This document shows, in pieces, positions 26,650-36,269 of a stretch of DNA of 64,000 nt. The stretch covers positions 65,495-129,494 of the forward strand of contig JAQYWR010000018.1 of the NCBI GenBank assembly GCA_029379225.1, read 5' to 3'. Positions within the stretch are counted from its first letter, which is position 1, and every line of letters begins with the position of its first letter. The notes beneath the pieces were generated by a model. It ran no database searches. It was not told the origin of the DNA and was given only the letters and a program-made list of their open reading frames with translations. The position numbers were made by a program, and so were the translations under genes. Source of the stretch: Nostoc sp. S4. GTDB lineage: Bacteria > Cyanobacteriota > Cyanobacteriia > Cyanobacteriales > Nostocaceae.

Positions 26650-28956
26650 ATGAAAATCTTACCATCAAGAATTAGGGCTAATCGAGCAACTGGCAATAAA
26701 CCAATCTATCGTCGTATCTGGTTTTGGGCAGGTTTGGGCGTAGGTGGTGGGATAGTTGCCTCGATCTATGGCATCAGTGTAATAGATCGGACTTTGCCAG
26801 ATAAAGCCGAGCTGAATGCTGTGGTTAGAGAGCAAACACTGACTATTAAAGCTGCGGATGGTAGCATACTACAACAACAAGGTGAAGCCACCAGAGAACA
26901 GCTCAAGCTCGACCAAATACCAAATAATTTAAAAAAAGCTTTTATAGCCTCAGAAGATAGAAGATTTCAGCAACATAACGGAGTCGATCCTCAAGGGATT
27001 CTCAGAGCAAGTTTGAGTAATTTGCGATCGCAAGGTGTGGTAGAAGGTGGTAGCACTATCACCCAACAACTAGCTCGAATTCTGTTTTTGAAACAAGAGC
27101 AGACAATCTGGCGCAAACTCAAAGAAATCCGTTTAGCACAAAAAATAGAGTCAGAATTAACCAAAGATCAGATTCTAGAGCGTTATCTGAATCTGGTTTA
27201 CTTGGGAGGTGGTGCTTACGGTGTCACAGATGCCGCTTGGGTATACTTTAGTAAATCCCCAGACCAACTTTCTTTAGCCGAAATAGCAACGATTGCTGGA
27301 TTGGCTCCTGCACCTAGCTTGTATGCCCCAGACAAGAATCCGGAAGCTGCCAAACAGCGGCGGAACTTGGTATTACAACGGATGCAAGAAGAAAAATTTA
27401 TTACACCCCAGCAAAGGCAAGCAGCCGTCCAAGAACCGCTAACGCTCAAAACCAGTTTACCTAAGCGACTGGAAGTAGAGTCACCCTACTTTACTACCTA
27501 CATCCAGAAAGAATTGCCGAAGTACGTTTCTGCTGATGTGTTATCTGGTGGAGGTTTAGTAGTAGAAACGACCTTAAACCCCACCTGGCAGAAAGCAGCA
27601 GAAGAAGCAGTTGCTAAAACCTTGCGAAATCAAGGAAGCTGGGAGAACTTTAAAGAAGCGTCAATGGTTGCCATCGATCCCCGCAATGGTGATATTAAGG
27701 CAATGGTGGGGGGAAAAGACTTCAGTAAAAACCAGTTTAATCGCGTTACCCAAGCACAGCGGCAGCCAGGATCGACATTTAAAGGATTTGTTTATGCCAC
27801 TGCGATCGCTAGCGGTAAAAGCCCCTACGATAGCTACGAGGATGCACCCTTTGTCGTAGATGGCTACGAACCGAAAAACTATGGGAAAAACTTCCACGGC
27901 TCAATGAGCATGAGAGATGCTCTCACCCGTTCGATTAATATAATTGCGGTAAAGGTATTGATTGACGTAGGCTTTGCCCCAACAATTAAACTTGCCCATG
28001 ATATGGGGATTAAATCTGAACTTAAGCCGACTTATTCCCTAGCTCTCGGCTCGAATGAAGTGAATCTCCTAGAATTGACCAGCGCCTACGGTAGTTTTGC
28101 CACCCAAGGAATGCACACAGAGCCTCATGGTATTAGCCGCATCATCAATCGTGAAGGAAAAGTGATTTGGTCAGCTAATTTCAAATCCAAACGCGCCCTT
28201 GATGCTGACAGTGCCGCCATCATGACCTGGATGCTACGCAACGTCGTAGAAGAAGGAACTGGTGGCGCCGCTCAACTAGATAATAGACCAGTTGCTGGCA
28301 AGACAGGCACTTCTGATGAAGCCCGCGATTTGTGGTTCATTGGTTACATTCCCCAACTAGTGGCAGGAGTTTGGCTAGGTAACGATAATAACCATCCCAC
28401 ATCTGGCAGCAGTGGTAGCGCCGCTTATACCTGGCATGAATTCATGGAAAAAGCGGTGGAAGGAATGCCGATAGAAAAGTTTCCCAAACGACCTAAATTA
28501 GAAGGTCGCAAAGGTAGCATCAAAGCCCAGTCAATCAAGCCCAAACAAGTGCTGAATCGTTCTATTTCCTCTGATGATGATGACGAATCACAGCAGGAAA
28601 CTACTTCTAGAAATTCCGAAGATAGCGGATCGTCTAGCAGGCGTAGAAGCAGGAGAAGATATTCTCAACAAGAAGAACAGCAATCAAGTAACGACTATAC
28701 CCCAAGACGCAGAAGACGCGATCGCAGCAGTGAAGAATCAAGTTCAAGTTCAAGTAACTCTTCACAAGAGTCATCTACTCCACGGCGGCGCTCTAGAAGA
28801 GTAGAATCTGATTCTCCGCCACCTCGAAGAGCAGAATCTGATTCTCCTCCACCTCGAAGAACTCGCCGCTCCTTGCCTCGTGCAAATAATTCCGGTTCCT
28901 CAGATTCATCATCACAACCATCCTGGCGGGATAGACTTAAACCTTCTCAGGAATAA
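26650..28956 (+). CDS. Class A penicillin-binding protein (glycosyltransferase/transpeptidase)
   Basis: 768 residues. A membrane anchor at about 22-44 is followed by the glycosyltransferase domain with the catalytic Glu in SEDRRFQQHNGVD (E102), then GGSTITQQL and the EIRLAQKIE helix. The transpeptidase domain has SxxK (S375-K378), SxN (S428-N430) and KTG (551-553). It polymerises and cross-links peptidoglycan in the periplasm. The final 150 residues form an unusual low-complexity tail rich in Ser, Arg, Pro and Gln (RRRSRRRYSQQEEQQ) with a 10-residue repeat AESDSPPPRR. It follows a candidate 50-codon small gene. Confidence 0.93.
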   Translation: MKILPSRIRANRATGNKPIYRRIWFWAGLGVGGGIVASIYGISVIDRTLPDKAELNAVVREQTLTIKAADGSILQQQGEATREQLKLDQIPNNLKKAFIASEDRRFQQHNGVDPQGILRASLSNLRSQGVVEGGSTITQQLARILFLKQEQTIWRKLKEIRLAQKIESELTKDQILERYLNLVYLGGGAYGVTDAAWVYFSKSPDQLSLAEIATIAGLAPAPSLYAPDKNPEAAKQRRNLVLQRMQEEKFITPQQRQAAVQEPLTLKTSLPKRLEVESPYFTTYIQKELPKYVSADVLSGGGLVVETTLNPTWQKAAEEAVAKTLRNQGSWENFKEASMVAIDPRNGDIKAMVGGKDFSKNQFNRVTQAQRQPGSTFKGFVYATAIASGKSPYDSYEDAPFVVDGYEPKNYGKNFHGSMSMRDALTRSINIIAVKVLIDVGFAPTIKLAHDMGIKSELKPTYSLALGSNEVNLLELTSAYGSFATQGMHTEPHGISRIINREGKVIWSANFKSKRALDADSAAIMTWMLRNVVEEGTGGAAQLDNRPVAGKTGTSDEARDLWFIGYIPQLVAGVWLGNDNNHPTSGSSGSAAYTWHEFMEKAVEGMPIEKFPKRPKLEGRKGSIKAQSIKPKQVLNRSISSDDDDESQQETTSRNSEDSGSSSRRRSRRRYSQQEEQQSSNDYTPRRRRRDRSSEESSSSSSNSSQESSTPRRRSRRVESDSPPPRRAESDSPPPRRTRRSLPRANNSGSSDSSSQPSWRDRLKPSQE
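28798..28857 (+). repeat. 30-bp tandem repeat in the PBP tail
   Basis: Two 30-bp units (28798-28827, 28828-28857) differ by two bases and encode RVESDSPPPR/RAESDSPPPR. Copy number can vary in frame. Confidence 0.8.
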
Positions 28957-29252
28957 ATTGAGCATAGGGCATAAGGAAGAGGACACAAACAGATGGGAAT
29001 ACGGAGAAAGAAGATGGGGGACAAAAACACAAGTCACCAATGTCGGCTTTTGGCAATCAAAACTTCCGAAGAAAGACTTGTAGCAAGTTGTCCCCTCATC
29101 TCCCTTATCCCCGCGTTAGAGCCTCTGCCACTCTCCACTCTCCTACTCTTCCCTCTGCGATATGAGGTTGCTCAAACTACAGGGGGATGTTAGGTGATAA
29201 GCTGATTTTATATTGTGTTTAAAACTGTTACCTAACCTTGGAGAATATACCC
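28957..29252. other. Intergenic DNA with degenerate purine-rich repeats
   Basis: Shortly after the PBP stop come stretches such as AAGGAAGAGGACACAAACAG and GGGGGACAAAAACACAAG, the purine-rich repeat type common between genes in Nostocales. No gene is supported. The psb35 promoter and ribosome binding site (GGAG) lie at the right end. Confidence 0.45.
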
Positions 29253-29480
29253 ATGCATTTATTGATGCAAGCAGCAGCACAAAGCGCAGCTAATGCTCCT
29301 CATTTTCCTTATGCTTTTACCTTAGTATATGTCGTTGGTTTTGTTGCTGCTGTAACTATTGGTTCAATTGCTTGGTACAACTCAAAACGCCCCGCAGGTT
29401 GGGAAAGTAAAGAGCGTCCTGATTTTGTACCTAAGGTTAATAAAGAAGAAACTCCAGGTGTGGGTGAACCGGAGTCATAA
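29253..29480 (+). CDS. psb35: Photosystem II assembly protein Psb35-like
   Basis: 75 residues from the ATG at 29253, preceded by GGAG at the right distance; a TTG at 29238 is in frame but poorer. One membrane helix (about 19-41, YAFTLVYVVGFVAAVTIGSI) is followed by AWYNSKRPAGWESKERPDF, the hallmark of the small cyanobacterial family known as Psb35 (Ssl2148 in Synechocystis), which is tied to photosystem II assembly or chlorophyll-protein stability. The C-terminal EETPGVGEPES tail is variable. It sits in the thylakoid membrane. The name rests on recall of the family, not on a search. Confidence 0.75.
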   Translation: MHLLMQAAAQSAANAPHFPYAFTLVYVVGFVAAVTIGSIAWYNSKRPAGWESKERPDFVPKVNKEETPGVGEPES

Positions 29481-29923
29481 ACAAAGTAATAGTGCTGAGC
29501 CTGAGTTACGGTTAGCCCTTGGCGTCTCTCCTTGGGAAAACTCAGGCGCTTCTTTGCTCTTTGGGTTGGGGGGTCATAATTGACGGGAACCAGAGCCACT
29601 CCGGTCTTGGGGTCTCCCCAAGTGGAGGATGTGGCGTCCGAGACTCCGACCCCCTGACCACAAAACGTTTATGGCAGAAGTTGCTGCCAAAGACTTCTGG
29701 CTCAGTAGTGAGTAATAAAATTCCTAACTCGGAACTCATAAGGGACTGACAAATAAAAAATATCCCCCTGCTTACACTCAATAGTCATCAAAAGCCAGTG
29801 CGTTGCGTATTTTCCCACGGTTGTACCGCTAACGCGGAACCCGTAGGGTAGCAACTGGCTTTCATCAGTCAGCAACTTCAAATAGGATAATTTATTTGCA
29901 GTTCCCTAACTCATAATTCCTCC
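29481..29923. repeat. Repeat-rich intergenic region without a gene
   Basis: 440 bp of dispersed-repeat DNA. One hairpin (CTTGGGG / CCCCAAG with a 3-nt loop, 29606-29622) extends imperfectly to CCACTCC...GGAG and GTGG. A second pair, AAAGCCAGT at about 29794 and ACTGGCTTT at 29857-29865, encloses CCGCTAACGCGGAACCCGTAGGG-type sequence. Such GC-rich palindromic repeats are typical of Nostocales genomes. Part could act as terminator for psb35. Confidence 0.6.
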
Positions 29924-30346
29924 TTAATTTTGAACTTCAACCCAACGGCGGTAAAGCTTTTGAATTTGTTTGAGAAGTTGAGTGTGAGCTGGTTGACTTG
30001 GTTGATTTGGCTTAGTGATGTCTTGCAATTCGGTCAGGAGTTTAGCTTCTTCGATCGCTACTTCGCCGTCACTGTAAATCAAGCCACTGATGGCTTCAAT
30101 TAAATTTTCACAGTCTTGCAGGCTAGGGCGATCGCCTAAATACTCCCTGACCCACTCATAACACTCTTTTGGCTGTACGGGAACCAATTCGTACAGCCAA
30201 GGTTTGATTTCTGGGTCATTAGCCAAACCTTTTGCTTGAGCTATTTCACGGAGATATTGCCGTTCCTCTGGTTGGATTCTGCCATCGAGCCAAGCGGCTC
30301 CGATCAGAATCTTAACTAAGTTTTTCACATTGGAATGGGTAACCAT
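29924..30346 (-). CDS. TerB-like tellurite-resistance-family protein
   Basis: 140 residues, all helical. The sequence KILIGAAWLDGRIQPEERQYL and the second half IEAISGLIYSDGEVAIEEAKLL carry the two acidic D-G-x-(I/V) loops of the TerB/DjlA-N fold, which can bind metal. In cyanobacteria such proteins are small and soluble with no proven role; the TerB name does not by itself mean tellurite resistance. It lies 57 bp downstream of rsmB on the same strand and may share its transcript. Confidence 0.7.
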   Translation of the reverse strand: MVTHSNVKNLVKILIGAAWLDGRIQPEERQYLREIAQAKGLANDPEIKPWLYELVPVQPKECYEWVREYLGDRPSLQDCENLIEAISGLIYSDGEVAIEEAKLLTELQDITKPNQPSQPAHTQLLKQIQKLYRRWVEVQN

Positions 30347-30403
30347 TGTTGCCCCCTCTGGTAGATTCAGGCTTCCACCAAATCGTACAATCCCAAACAG
30401 TAT

Positions 30404-31825
30404 TCACTCGGAATCGTTGGTTTTTCTTAAGCGCACCATAAAAAAACCATCCATGTCCTGCCGATGAGGCCAGACTTTGAACGAGCCTTCAGGTGTAGTA
30501 TGTGCAGAATCAGGTAACTCAAAGCTGTTGGGAGACTCAATTTGCCAATTAGGTGACTCAGCTAAAAATTCTAAAATTACTTCTTCGTTTTCTGCTGGAT
30601 GTAGCGTGCAGGTAGCATAAACTAGTATACCACCGGGCTTGACAAAATTAGATGTATGTACTAACAGTTCTTTTTGGAGCATCGAAAGTTCCCGGACAGA
30701 TTCTGGTGTCTGTCGCCAACGAGCATCAGCGTGACGATGCATGGTTCCCAAACCAGAACATGGAGCATCGAGTAATACGCGGTCTGCGGTGTTGTAAAAT
30801 TGGCTAAAATGGCGGCTGTCACCACTGCAAATTTGAATAGATTGTAAATTTAGCCGTTGAGAATTTTCTTGGAGTTTGCGAAGACGAGAAGAAGTGCGAT
30901 CGCAAGCCCAAATTTTTCCTTTATCTTGCATTAACTCAGCAATGTGAGTTGTTTTACCCCCTGGTGCAGCACAAGCATCAATCACCACCTCACCTGGTCG
31001 TGGGTCAAGCAAATGGCTTACCAATTGGGCACTGCTATCTTGTACAGTCCACCAACCTTCTTGGAAACCAGGTAATTTTTGAATTGACCCAGCATTACCG
31101 ATTAATCGTAGCGCTTGCGGCAAATGACGAACGCGCCTCACTAAAACACGAGCAGATTGCAACGCTGACTCAACTTCCTCTATAGAAGTGCGAAGTGGGT
31201 TGATACGCAAGTCAATAGTTGGGGATTGATTCATCCATTTACATAGTTGTTCAGTCTCAACCAAACCCAGCTGTTCTAACCAAACTTGAATAATCCAATC
31301 GGGAAAACTGTGTAAAATACCCAAGCGTTGCACTGGGTTTTCTGGAAGTTGTAGCGGGTCAGTATAGAGAGATAAGAAAGTATTTTCTCCCCCTGCTCCT
31401 TTGCTCCCCTGCCCCCCTGCTCCCCTGTCCCCCTGCCCTCCTGCCTTTTTGAGGTACTGGCGCAATAGACCATTAACAAAACCTGTGAGTCCAGAAAAAC
31501 CGTTTTCTTTAGCTAGTTGGACGGTGGTATTAACAGCAGCCCAAGCCGGAATACGCTCTTGATAGCGCAGTTGGTATAAGCCTAGATGTAAGATAGTGCG
31601 GAGGTCTTTTGGTTGTTGGTGAGATTTCTTTTGGGCAAGTTGGTCAATGAGAGTATCTAGGGTGCGCTGCCTTCTGACACTGCCATAAACTAATTCTGTC
31701 ACTAGGCGGCGATCGCTATCAGCCAAATTAACTTTTTGCAGCACTCTATCTAGAGCAACATCAACATAAGCCCCTTTGTGAACATCTCGCAGGGCGATAA
31801 AAGCTAGTTGACGAGCGTTTGTCAT
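30404..31825 (-). CDS. rsmB: 16S rRNA (cytosine-967-C5)-methyltransferase
   Basis: 473 residues. The N-terminal NusB-like RNA-binding domain (1-126) starts ARQLAFIALRDVHKGAYVDVAL. The catalytic domain has the SAM motif IDACAAPGGKTTHIAEL, LDAPCSGLGTM (motif IV) and YATCTLHPAENEE with the second catalytic Cys. It methylates C967 of 16S rRNA. Residues 128-147 are a Gly/Gln/Arg low-complexity insert encoded by a repetitive G-rich stretch; it falls at the linker between the two domains, so it is probably tolerated. Followed by the TerB-like gene. Confidence 0.93.
   Translation of the reverse strand: MTNARQLAFIALRDVHKGAYVDVALDRVLQKVNLADSDRRLVTELVYGSVRRQRTLDTLIDQLAQKKSHQQPKDLRTILHLGLYQLRYQERIPAWAAVNTTVQLAKENGFSGLTGFVNGLLRQYLKKAGGQGDRGAGGQGSKGAGGENTFLSLYTDPLQLPENPVQRLGILHSFPDWIIQVWLEQLGLVETEQLCKWMNQSPTIDLRINPLRTSIEEVESALQSARVLVRRVRHLPQALRLIGNAGSIQKLPGFQEGWWTVQDSSAQLVSHLLDPRPGEVVIDACAAPGGKTTHIAELMQDKGKIWACDRTSSRLRKLQENSQRLNLQSIQICSGDSRHFSQFYNTADRVLLDAPCSGLGTMHRHADARWRQTPESVRELSMLQKELLVHTSNFVKPGGILVYATCTLHPAENEEVILEFLAESPNWQIESPNSFELPDSAHTTPEGSFKVWPHRQDMDGFFMVRLRKTNDSE
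31388..31442 (-). repeat. Pyrimidine-rich repeat inside rsmB
   Basis: On the + strand, CCCCTGC/CCCCTGT-like units recur about seven times with near-7-nt spacing. They encode the Gly/Gln-rich linker of RsmB and look like an in-frame insertion of repeat DNA of the type normally seen between genes. Confidence 0.7.
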
Positions 31826-32191
31826 GTAAACATAAATCAGCAGTTACGGAGCTTTTGTATTTTAACTCCTGACTTTACGAATTTTATATTTGGAATTTGG
31901 GATTTTGAATTAGAGAAAAAATCTCAAATCTAAAATTGAATAACTTCTAACTTTCGATAAACAAGTCAGGAGGCAGAAGGCAGAAGGGAAGAGGATTCGA
32001 CTTGTTTCTTCCAATCATAGCGGGTGGCGGTCGCCGCTAGTGGGTCTGCTCCTAACTTTCAAGAAACACTTGTCGAAAAATTATCAAATCAAGCTTTTAA
32101 CTAATTAAGCGTTTCTTTGATTCGTAACGAGGGGTTTAATATTTTTGACTATTGACTTTTGACTTACCCCTCGTGGGGCGCTCTTAACTTC
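31826..32191. repeat. Intergenic region with STRR-like repeats and an inverted repeat
   Basis: 366 bp without a gene. CTCCTGACTT (31866-31875) and AAGTCAGGAG (31963-31972) are perfect inverted arms around heptamer-like AT repeats (TTTGGAATTTGGGATTTTG, CTCAAATCTAAAATTG). Further right, AGGCAGAAGGCAGAAGGG is a second simple repeat. Confidence 0.6.
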
Positions 32192-33646
32192 TTATCGAGG
32201 CATATACGGTTCTACGCTAGCAATTTCCAATTCACAGGCTCTCGAAACCACTTCTGATGGTAATTTTCCAAAAGTAATTAATGGTAAACAAGAGGGGTTA
32301 GCTATCAGTTCTTTTGCTAATAAGAACCCAGTAATTGTCCAAGTTTGATATTTCCTAGCTTGTTTGCCAATTAGTCGCCCTTTCTTACCATCGTAATACT
32401 CCGGCCATTCATCTTTACACAGCCGTGCTTGAGCAATTTCAATGGCTCTTTGTGCCAGACTTGTTTTATTGGTTTTTATTGCTGCTGCTGCCAACATCCA
32501 CATTAAGACTGGCCAACTACCCGCATTATGATACGACCAAGGTATATTTTTCGGATCGCATCCAGTGACAATTCTGTATTCTTCATTTTCTAAAGCTGGA
32601 AAACAGATTTTCATTGGCATATCTCCCACTAAGTCGTCCCATCGTTTCTCAATGAGAGTCATAATCGCTTGTGACTGTTCTTCAGTAGCTAAGTCTGAAA
32701 TAATTGCCATCAAGTTTCCCAGTGCAAAGAAGCGAGTATCTAGCTGCGACGGTCCAACATTACCTGCAAGATAACCACCTTTTTTCGGCAGCCATTTGTC
32801 TAATTCATAATAAGGAATTGAGTCTACATATATATTGAATAAATTGACAGCCGCTTTGCCATATTCTTCACTTTTGAAGCGATAAATTGCATTCAGGCGA
32901 TTAATATCTATCCAATAATGTTGACGAATGTGAGCGCATAAAAGAGGTAAGCGGTTATCAATAGCGACGACAATATCTTGATTACCTTGACAAATTAGCA
33001 GTTCGCGTGATGCACGCAAGGCTGTGTAAAAGAGAACTTGCAGTTCTAAAGGATGCCCATAGATACCCATACGACGGTCAATCATACAAGCGCCATCTGG
33101 AACCAATAGCGTTGGGTACATATCAAAACGATTCGCCAAGCAAATTTCCATGATTAACCTGATACCATTTTGGAATTCAGGTTGATAAGCTAGAGAAAAA
33201 TCTTCTGTGACAACTACATAAGCACGCAATAAAATAATCCACCATAGGCAAGAATCAACTGGTGTGACTCTGGCGATCGCATGTTCGCCAAAGTCTGCTT
33301 CTAAATATTCTTGTCCATTTTCAGATAGCACTTTAAAGCTAGCTGGAATTAATCCTCGACCAGGCTTATAGGCTTCTAAAGCTTTTTCTTTAGGCTGTAA
33401 CTTTAAGGTTTCTTCTAAGAAATTACGAACAATATCTGCTCTACCTTGGAGCAAAAAAATTAAAGCTGAAGAAACAAAATCTCGAATGAAGCACTGGTCA
33501 TAATTAAGAGCTTCTACAGATGGATCGTAAGCGGCTACTGTACCAATTGGTCGTCCTTGATAGTAGATAATTGACTTTTCTAGTGCTTGATAGGCTTCTG
33601 TTACTTCTTTTGAATTATCAGTAATTTTTAATTCATTTAAGTGCAT
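32192..33646 (-). CDS. Alkaline/neutral invertase, GH100
   Basis: 484 residues, no signal peptide, so cytoplasmic. The family pattern is clear: [21 protein letters not shown] (the Asp in RDF is the presumed acid catalyst), [49 protein letters not shown] and [17 protein letters not shown]. The enzyme splits sucrose into glucose and fructose, as InvA/InvB do in Nostoc, where it feeds carbon to heterocysts. Which paralogue this is cannot be told. It is monocistronic with a long AT-rich upstream region. Confidence 0.92.
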   Translation of the reverse strand: MHLNELKITDNSKEVTEAYQALEKSIIYYQGRPIGTVAAYDPSVEALNYDQCFIRDFVSSALIFLLQGRADIVRNFLEETLKLQPKEKALEAYKPGRGLIPASFKVLSENGQEYLEADFGEHAIARVTPVDSCLWWIILLRAYVVVTEDFSLAYQPEFQNGIRLIMEICLANRFDMYPTLLVPDGACMIDRRMGIYGHPLELQVLFYTALRASRELLICQGNQDIVVAIDNRLPLLCAHIRQHYWIDINRLNAIYRFKSEEYGKAAVNLFNIYVDSIPYYELDKWLPKKGGYLAGNVGPSQLDTRFFALGNLMAIISDLATEEQSQAIMTLIEKRWDDLVGDMPMKICFPALENEEYRIVTGCDPKNIPWSYHNAGSWPVLMWMLAAAAIKTNKTSLAQRAIEIAQARLCKDEWPEYYDGKKGRLIGKQARKYQTWTITGFLLAKELIANPSCLPLITFGKLPSEVVSRACELEIASVEPYMPR

Positions 33647-34323
33647 TGCCGGAATAACTCCATTTCTGCTGTGAATTTATGGTAGATGCATCTTCATTAA
33701 TTTATTTTGCTATTCTTAACATAACAAAGACAAATTTTAGAATAGCAAATTTAGTTTTGCCAAATCATTAAATAACGACGAACAAAGCTGCTGATAATTA
33801 TGCAACTTTATTTATAGTTAATTAGCTTCTAATCAATTATTCTTTCAGTTAATTTTGATTCTTCTTCACCGGAAGCAGTAATTTGATTTTCAAACAGTCA
33901 CATCCAATATATTTTTAGATTATTTACCTTTGTATGTTTATGTCCGGAATCTTTGCTTTATCAGACAAAAACATATCTTCAGTGCTGTTTCAAGTTCGGA
34001 TGAAGTTTAAACTAGTTACAGTATCTTTACTTAATCAGGATTAGTTTTTGACACTGAAAGACTCATATTATTCCCCTATAATATAATAATTTATAACGTT
34101 TTGTCATAATATGCAAGATGAATGGTCAAAAAATATAATATGTGAATATTTCTGAATCGCTATATATATTAACTATTGATAGATAATATAAGGTGCTTAG
34201 GGAAGTAAAGCCAAAAAAGCAAAGTAAATAGAATTAAAATTTAAGTCTTATGCACGAGGTGGTAGAGATACCTAGACACCGAGTGGCTTCTCATTACACT
34301 GTCTGCTTAATTTTATTAGTAGC
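33647..34323. other. AT-rich intergenic region, no gene seen
   Basis: 677 bp, very AT-rich, with no frame that has both a start and a family pattern. The right-hand part of the invertase promoter should be near 33650-33800. It ends at the stop codon of the interrupted J-domain tail (34324). Confidence 0.45.
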
Positions 34324-34452
34324 TTATTTATCAAAGTTTATATAATTCTCAGCGTTCAATTGCTTTTGAAATTCTTTATAAGCTTGATTAATTGCTTGCA
34401 TTGAGGCTTTTGCAGTCGTGCAAGAATTGACATCAGGATGATACAAACTTGC
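34324..34452 (-). pseudogene. Detached J-domain end of the WD40 protein, behind an in-frame TAA
   Basis: Directly after the TAA at 34453-34455 the same frame goes on for 42 codons: ASLYHPDVNSCTTAKASMQA, then INQAYKEFQKQLNAE, ending in TAA at 34324-34326. This is the second half of a DnaJ-type J domain including the HPD motif that stimulates DnaK. The first half (WWEILGVNPSDDANLVRLANLR) is the last part of the upstream protein. Restoring one base (TTA for TAA, giving LRLASLYHPD) rebuilds a normal J domain. As written the HPD helix is not translated. Confidence 0.8.
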
Positions 34453-36105
34453 TTATCGCAGATTAGCAAGTCTGACAAGGTTGGCATCATCACTTGGATT
34501 GACGCCTAATATTTCCCACCATTCTCCTGATAGTACAGCGTCGAGTATCAAGTTACTGCTTTGTATGGGACTCCAAATTTTGATGCTCCCACCATTACCG
34601 CCACTTACCAGCGTCATGCCATCAGGACTGAAAGCAACAGGACTACACCCAGAAAGAGTTTGCAGTATTTTCCCAGCGTGTAGATTCCAAAGTTTGATAA
34701 TACCGTCTTTGCTAGCACTAGCAAGGGTTTTTCCATCGGGGCTAATGGCAATAGACAAAACTGCCGTTGAGTGTTCAACTAAAGTGTTGAGTAATTCTCC
34801 AGTATGCAGATTCCACAGTTTAATTGTGGCGTCTGAGCTACCACTAATCAAAGTTTGACTATCAAGACTAATAGCAACTGTATTTACTGCTGCCAAATGT
34901 TCAGTGAGAATACAGCGTTGTTGGCAAGTTTTTAAATCCCAAAGTCTGATAGTTTTATTAGTGCTACCACTTGTAAGAGTTGTGCCATCGGGACTGATGG
35001 TGAGAGACAAAACAGCATCTAAGTGTCCGTTCAAAGTGTGTTTTAGTGTTCCCGTGTATCGTCCCCAAATTCTAATAGTTTTATCAGAACTACCACTAGC
35101 GAGGATTTTACCATCAGGGCTGTAGGCAACTGAATTAACAAAGCCATTATGACTATAAGGAGAATTTAAATAAAATAATGTATACAGAAATTTTCTTGTA
35201 TCCATCTGCCAACTGCTAATTTTGCGGTCAACACTGCCACTTGCAATTTGCTGTCCATCTGGACTGATAGCAACAGATAAAACTGCCTCTGCTTGTCCGG
35301 AAAAAGTACAAAGCCATTTTCCAGTTTTCAAGTTCCACAGATTAACTTGTCTATCATCACTGGCACTGACTAAGGTAGTACCATCAGGACTAATAGCGAT
35401 TGCATTAACTGCCGCTAAGTGACCCTTGAGTGTGCGTACACATCTCCAAGTCTCAGGTAACTGAGTTGTCACAGATATTGTTTCTGGTTCAACATTGGCA
35501 GTAGCAGGTTTAGGGTTAACAAATTCTGATTTTTTCTTTAGTTGAGCCTTAAGTGCTTGTAACTCATCCTCAACTTCCAAAGCCACAAATTTGTGGTTGA
35601 GATCCTCACCAGATAAAAATGCTTCTAATTCCATCACTGCTGCCGAATAGTAGTCCATCTGCAAGACTTTTTCTTCCATTCGCTCAAAAACCTGTGCTGG
35701 AGTTTCCCTAATTTCCGATTCGTCTAACAACTTCGCAATACCATAGGCGGCGAGTCCCACCACTGCACCAACTCCCGCTATCGGTACTGCACCAATACCA
35801 AATGCCAGTCCTACTTTTGGTGCGACTAAACCCATACCACCAACGACGCCATAAACACCAGCACCGCCGACTGCACCAACTCCCATTGCACCAAAAGCAG
35901 CAGCATCCCCCTCTGCAATGGCTTTGAATGCACCGTAAGCAGCTGCACCAACCACAGCACCAGCACCAACTACAGGAGTTGTCCCAATGCCAACTGCACC
36001 AAATCCTCCAGCTAGTCCCATCCCACCTACCGTTGCGGAAACGCCAGTACCCGCTATACTTCCGCCAACGATGAATGCTGCACCTGTTTTAGAGTTTTGT
36101 GTCAC
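34453..36105 (-). CDS. Glycine-zipper/WD40-repeat protein with truncated C-terminal J domain
   Basis: 550 residues. Two Gly/Ala-rich hydrophobic modules (14-62 and 75-126) share the pattern GVSATVGGMGLA ... TPVVGAGAVVGAAAYG and could insert in membranes. A helical linker (130-195) follows, then seven WD40 repeats (about 220-512, each ending LW, IW or SW), enough for a closed propeller. The chain stops at residue 550 in the middle of a J domain (EWWEILGVNPSDDANL) because of an in-frame TAA; the rest is intact behind it. WD40 propellers bind partner proteins and a J domain would recruit DnaK, so an intact form may have been a membrane-linked chaperone adaptor (inference). The downstream HNH and small glycine-zipper genes carry a related module. 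Confidence 0.8.
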   Translation of the reverse strand: MTQNSKTGAAFIVGGSIAGTGVSATVGGMGLAGGFGAVGIGTTPVVGAGAVVGAAAYGAFKAIAEGDAAAFGAMGVGAVGGAGVYGVVGGMGLVAPKVGLAFGIGAVPIAGVGAVVGLAAYGIAKLLDESEIRETPAQVFERMEEKVLQMDYYSAAVMELEAFLSGEDLNHKFVALEVEDELQALKAQLKKKSEFVNPKPATANVEPETISVTTQLPETWRCVRTLKGHLAAVNAIAISPDGTTLVSASDDRQVNLWNLKTGKWLCTFSGQAEAVLSVAISPDGQQIASGSVDRKISSWQMDTRKFLYTLFYLNSPYSHNGFVNSVAYSPDGKILASGSSDKTIRIWGRYTGTLKHTLNGHLDAVLSLTISPDGTTLTSGSTNKTIRLWDLKTCQQRCILTEHLAAVNTVAISLDSQTLISGSSDATIKLWNLHTGELLNTLVEHSTAVLSIAISPDGKTLASASKDGIIKLWNLHAGKILQTLSGCSPVAFSPDGMTLVSGGNGGSIKIWSPIQSSNLILDAVLSGEWWEILGVNPSDDANLVRLANLR

Positions 36106-36205
36106 TGGTTTTCGTCCCTAATGGTTGAATTTAAGTTACTTAAAGCTGAGATTTAGTAAACTTTTGCTGATGCGAAAACAATCGTTGAAATCATTAAATA
36201 ATGAA

Positions 36206-36233
36206 AGCCCTTTGGTAAGTCCACCACAGGGCT
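36206..36233 (-). terminator. Hairpin after the HNH gene
   Basis: AGCCCT (36206-36211) pairs with AGGGCT (36228-36233), extended inward by TGGT/ACCA. It lies 37 bp beyond the HNH stop codon and would separate that transcript from the WD40 gene; leftward it is followed by TTCATT. Confidence 0.5.
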
Positions 36234-36269
36234 ATTTATAAAATTTGAAGAAAATTTTACTCTTTATAT

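Noticed and set aside
34249..34344. 31-codon frame MHEVVEIPRHRVASHYTV on the + strand
   Set aside because: It overlaps the J-domain tail in antisense and has no ribosome binding site.
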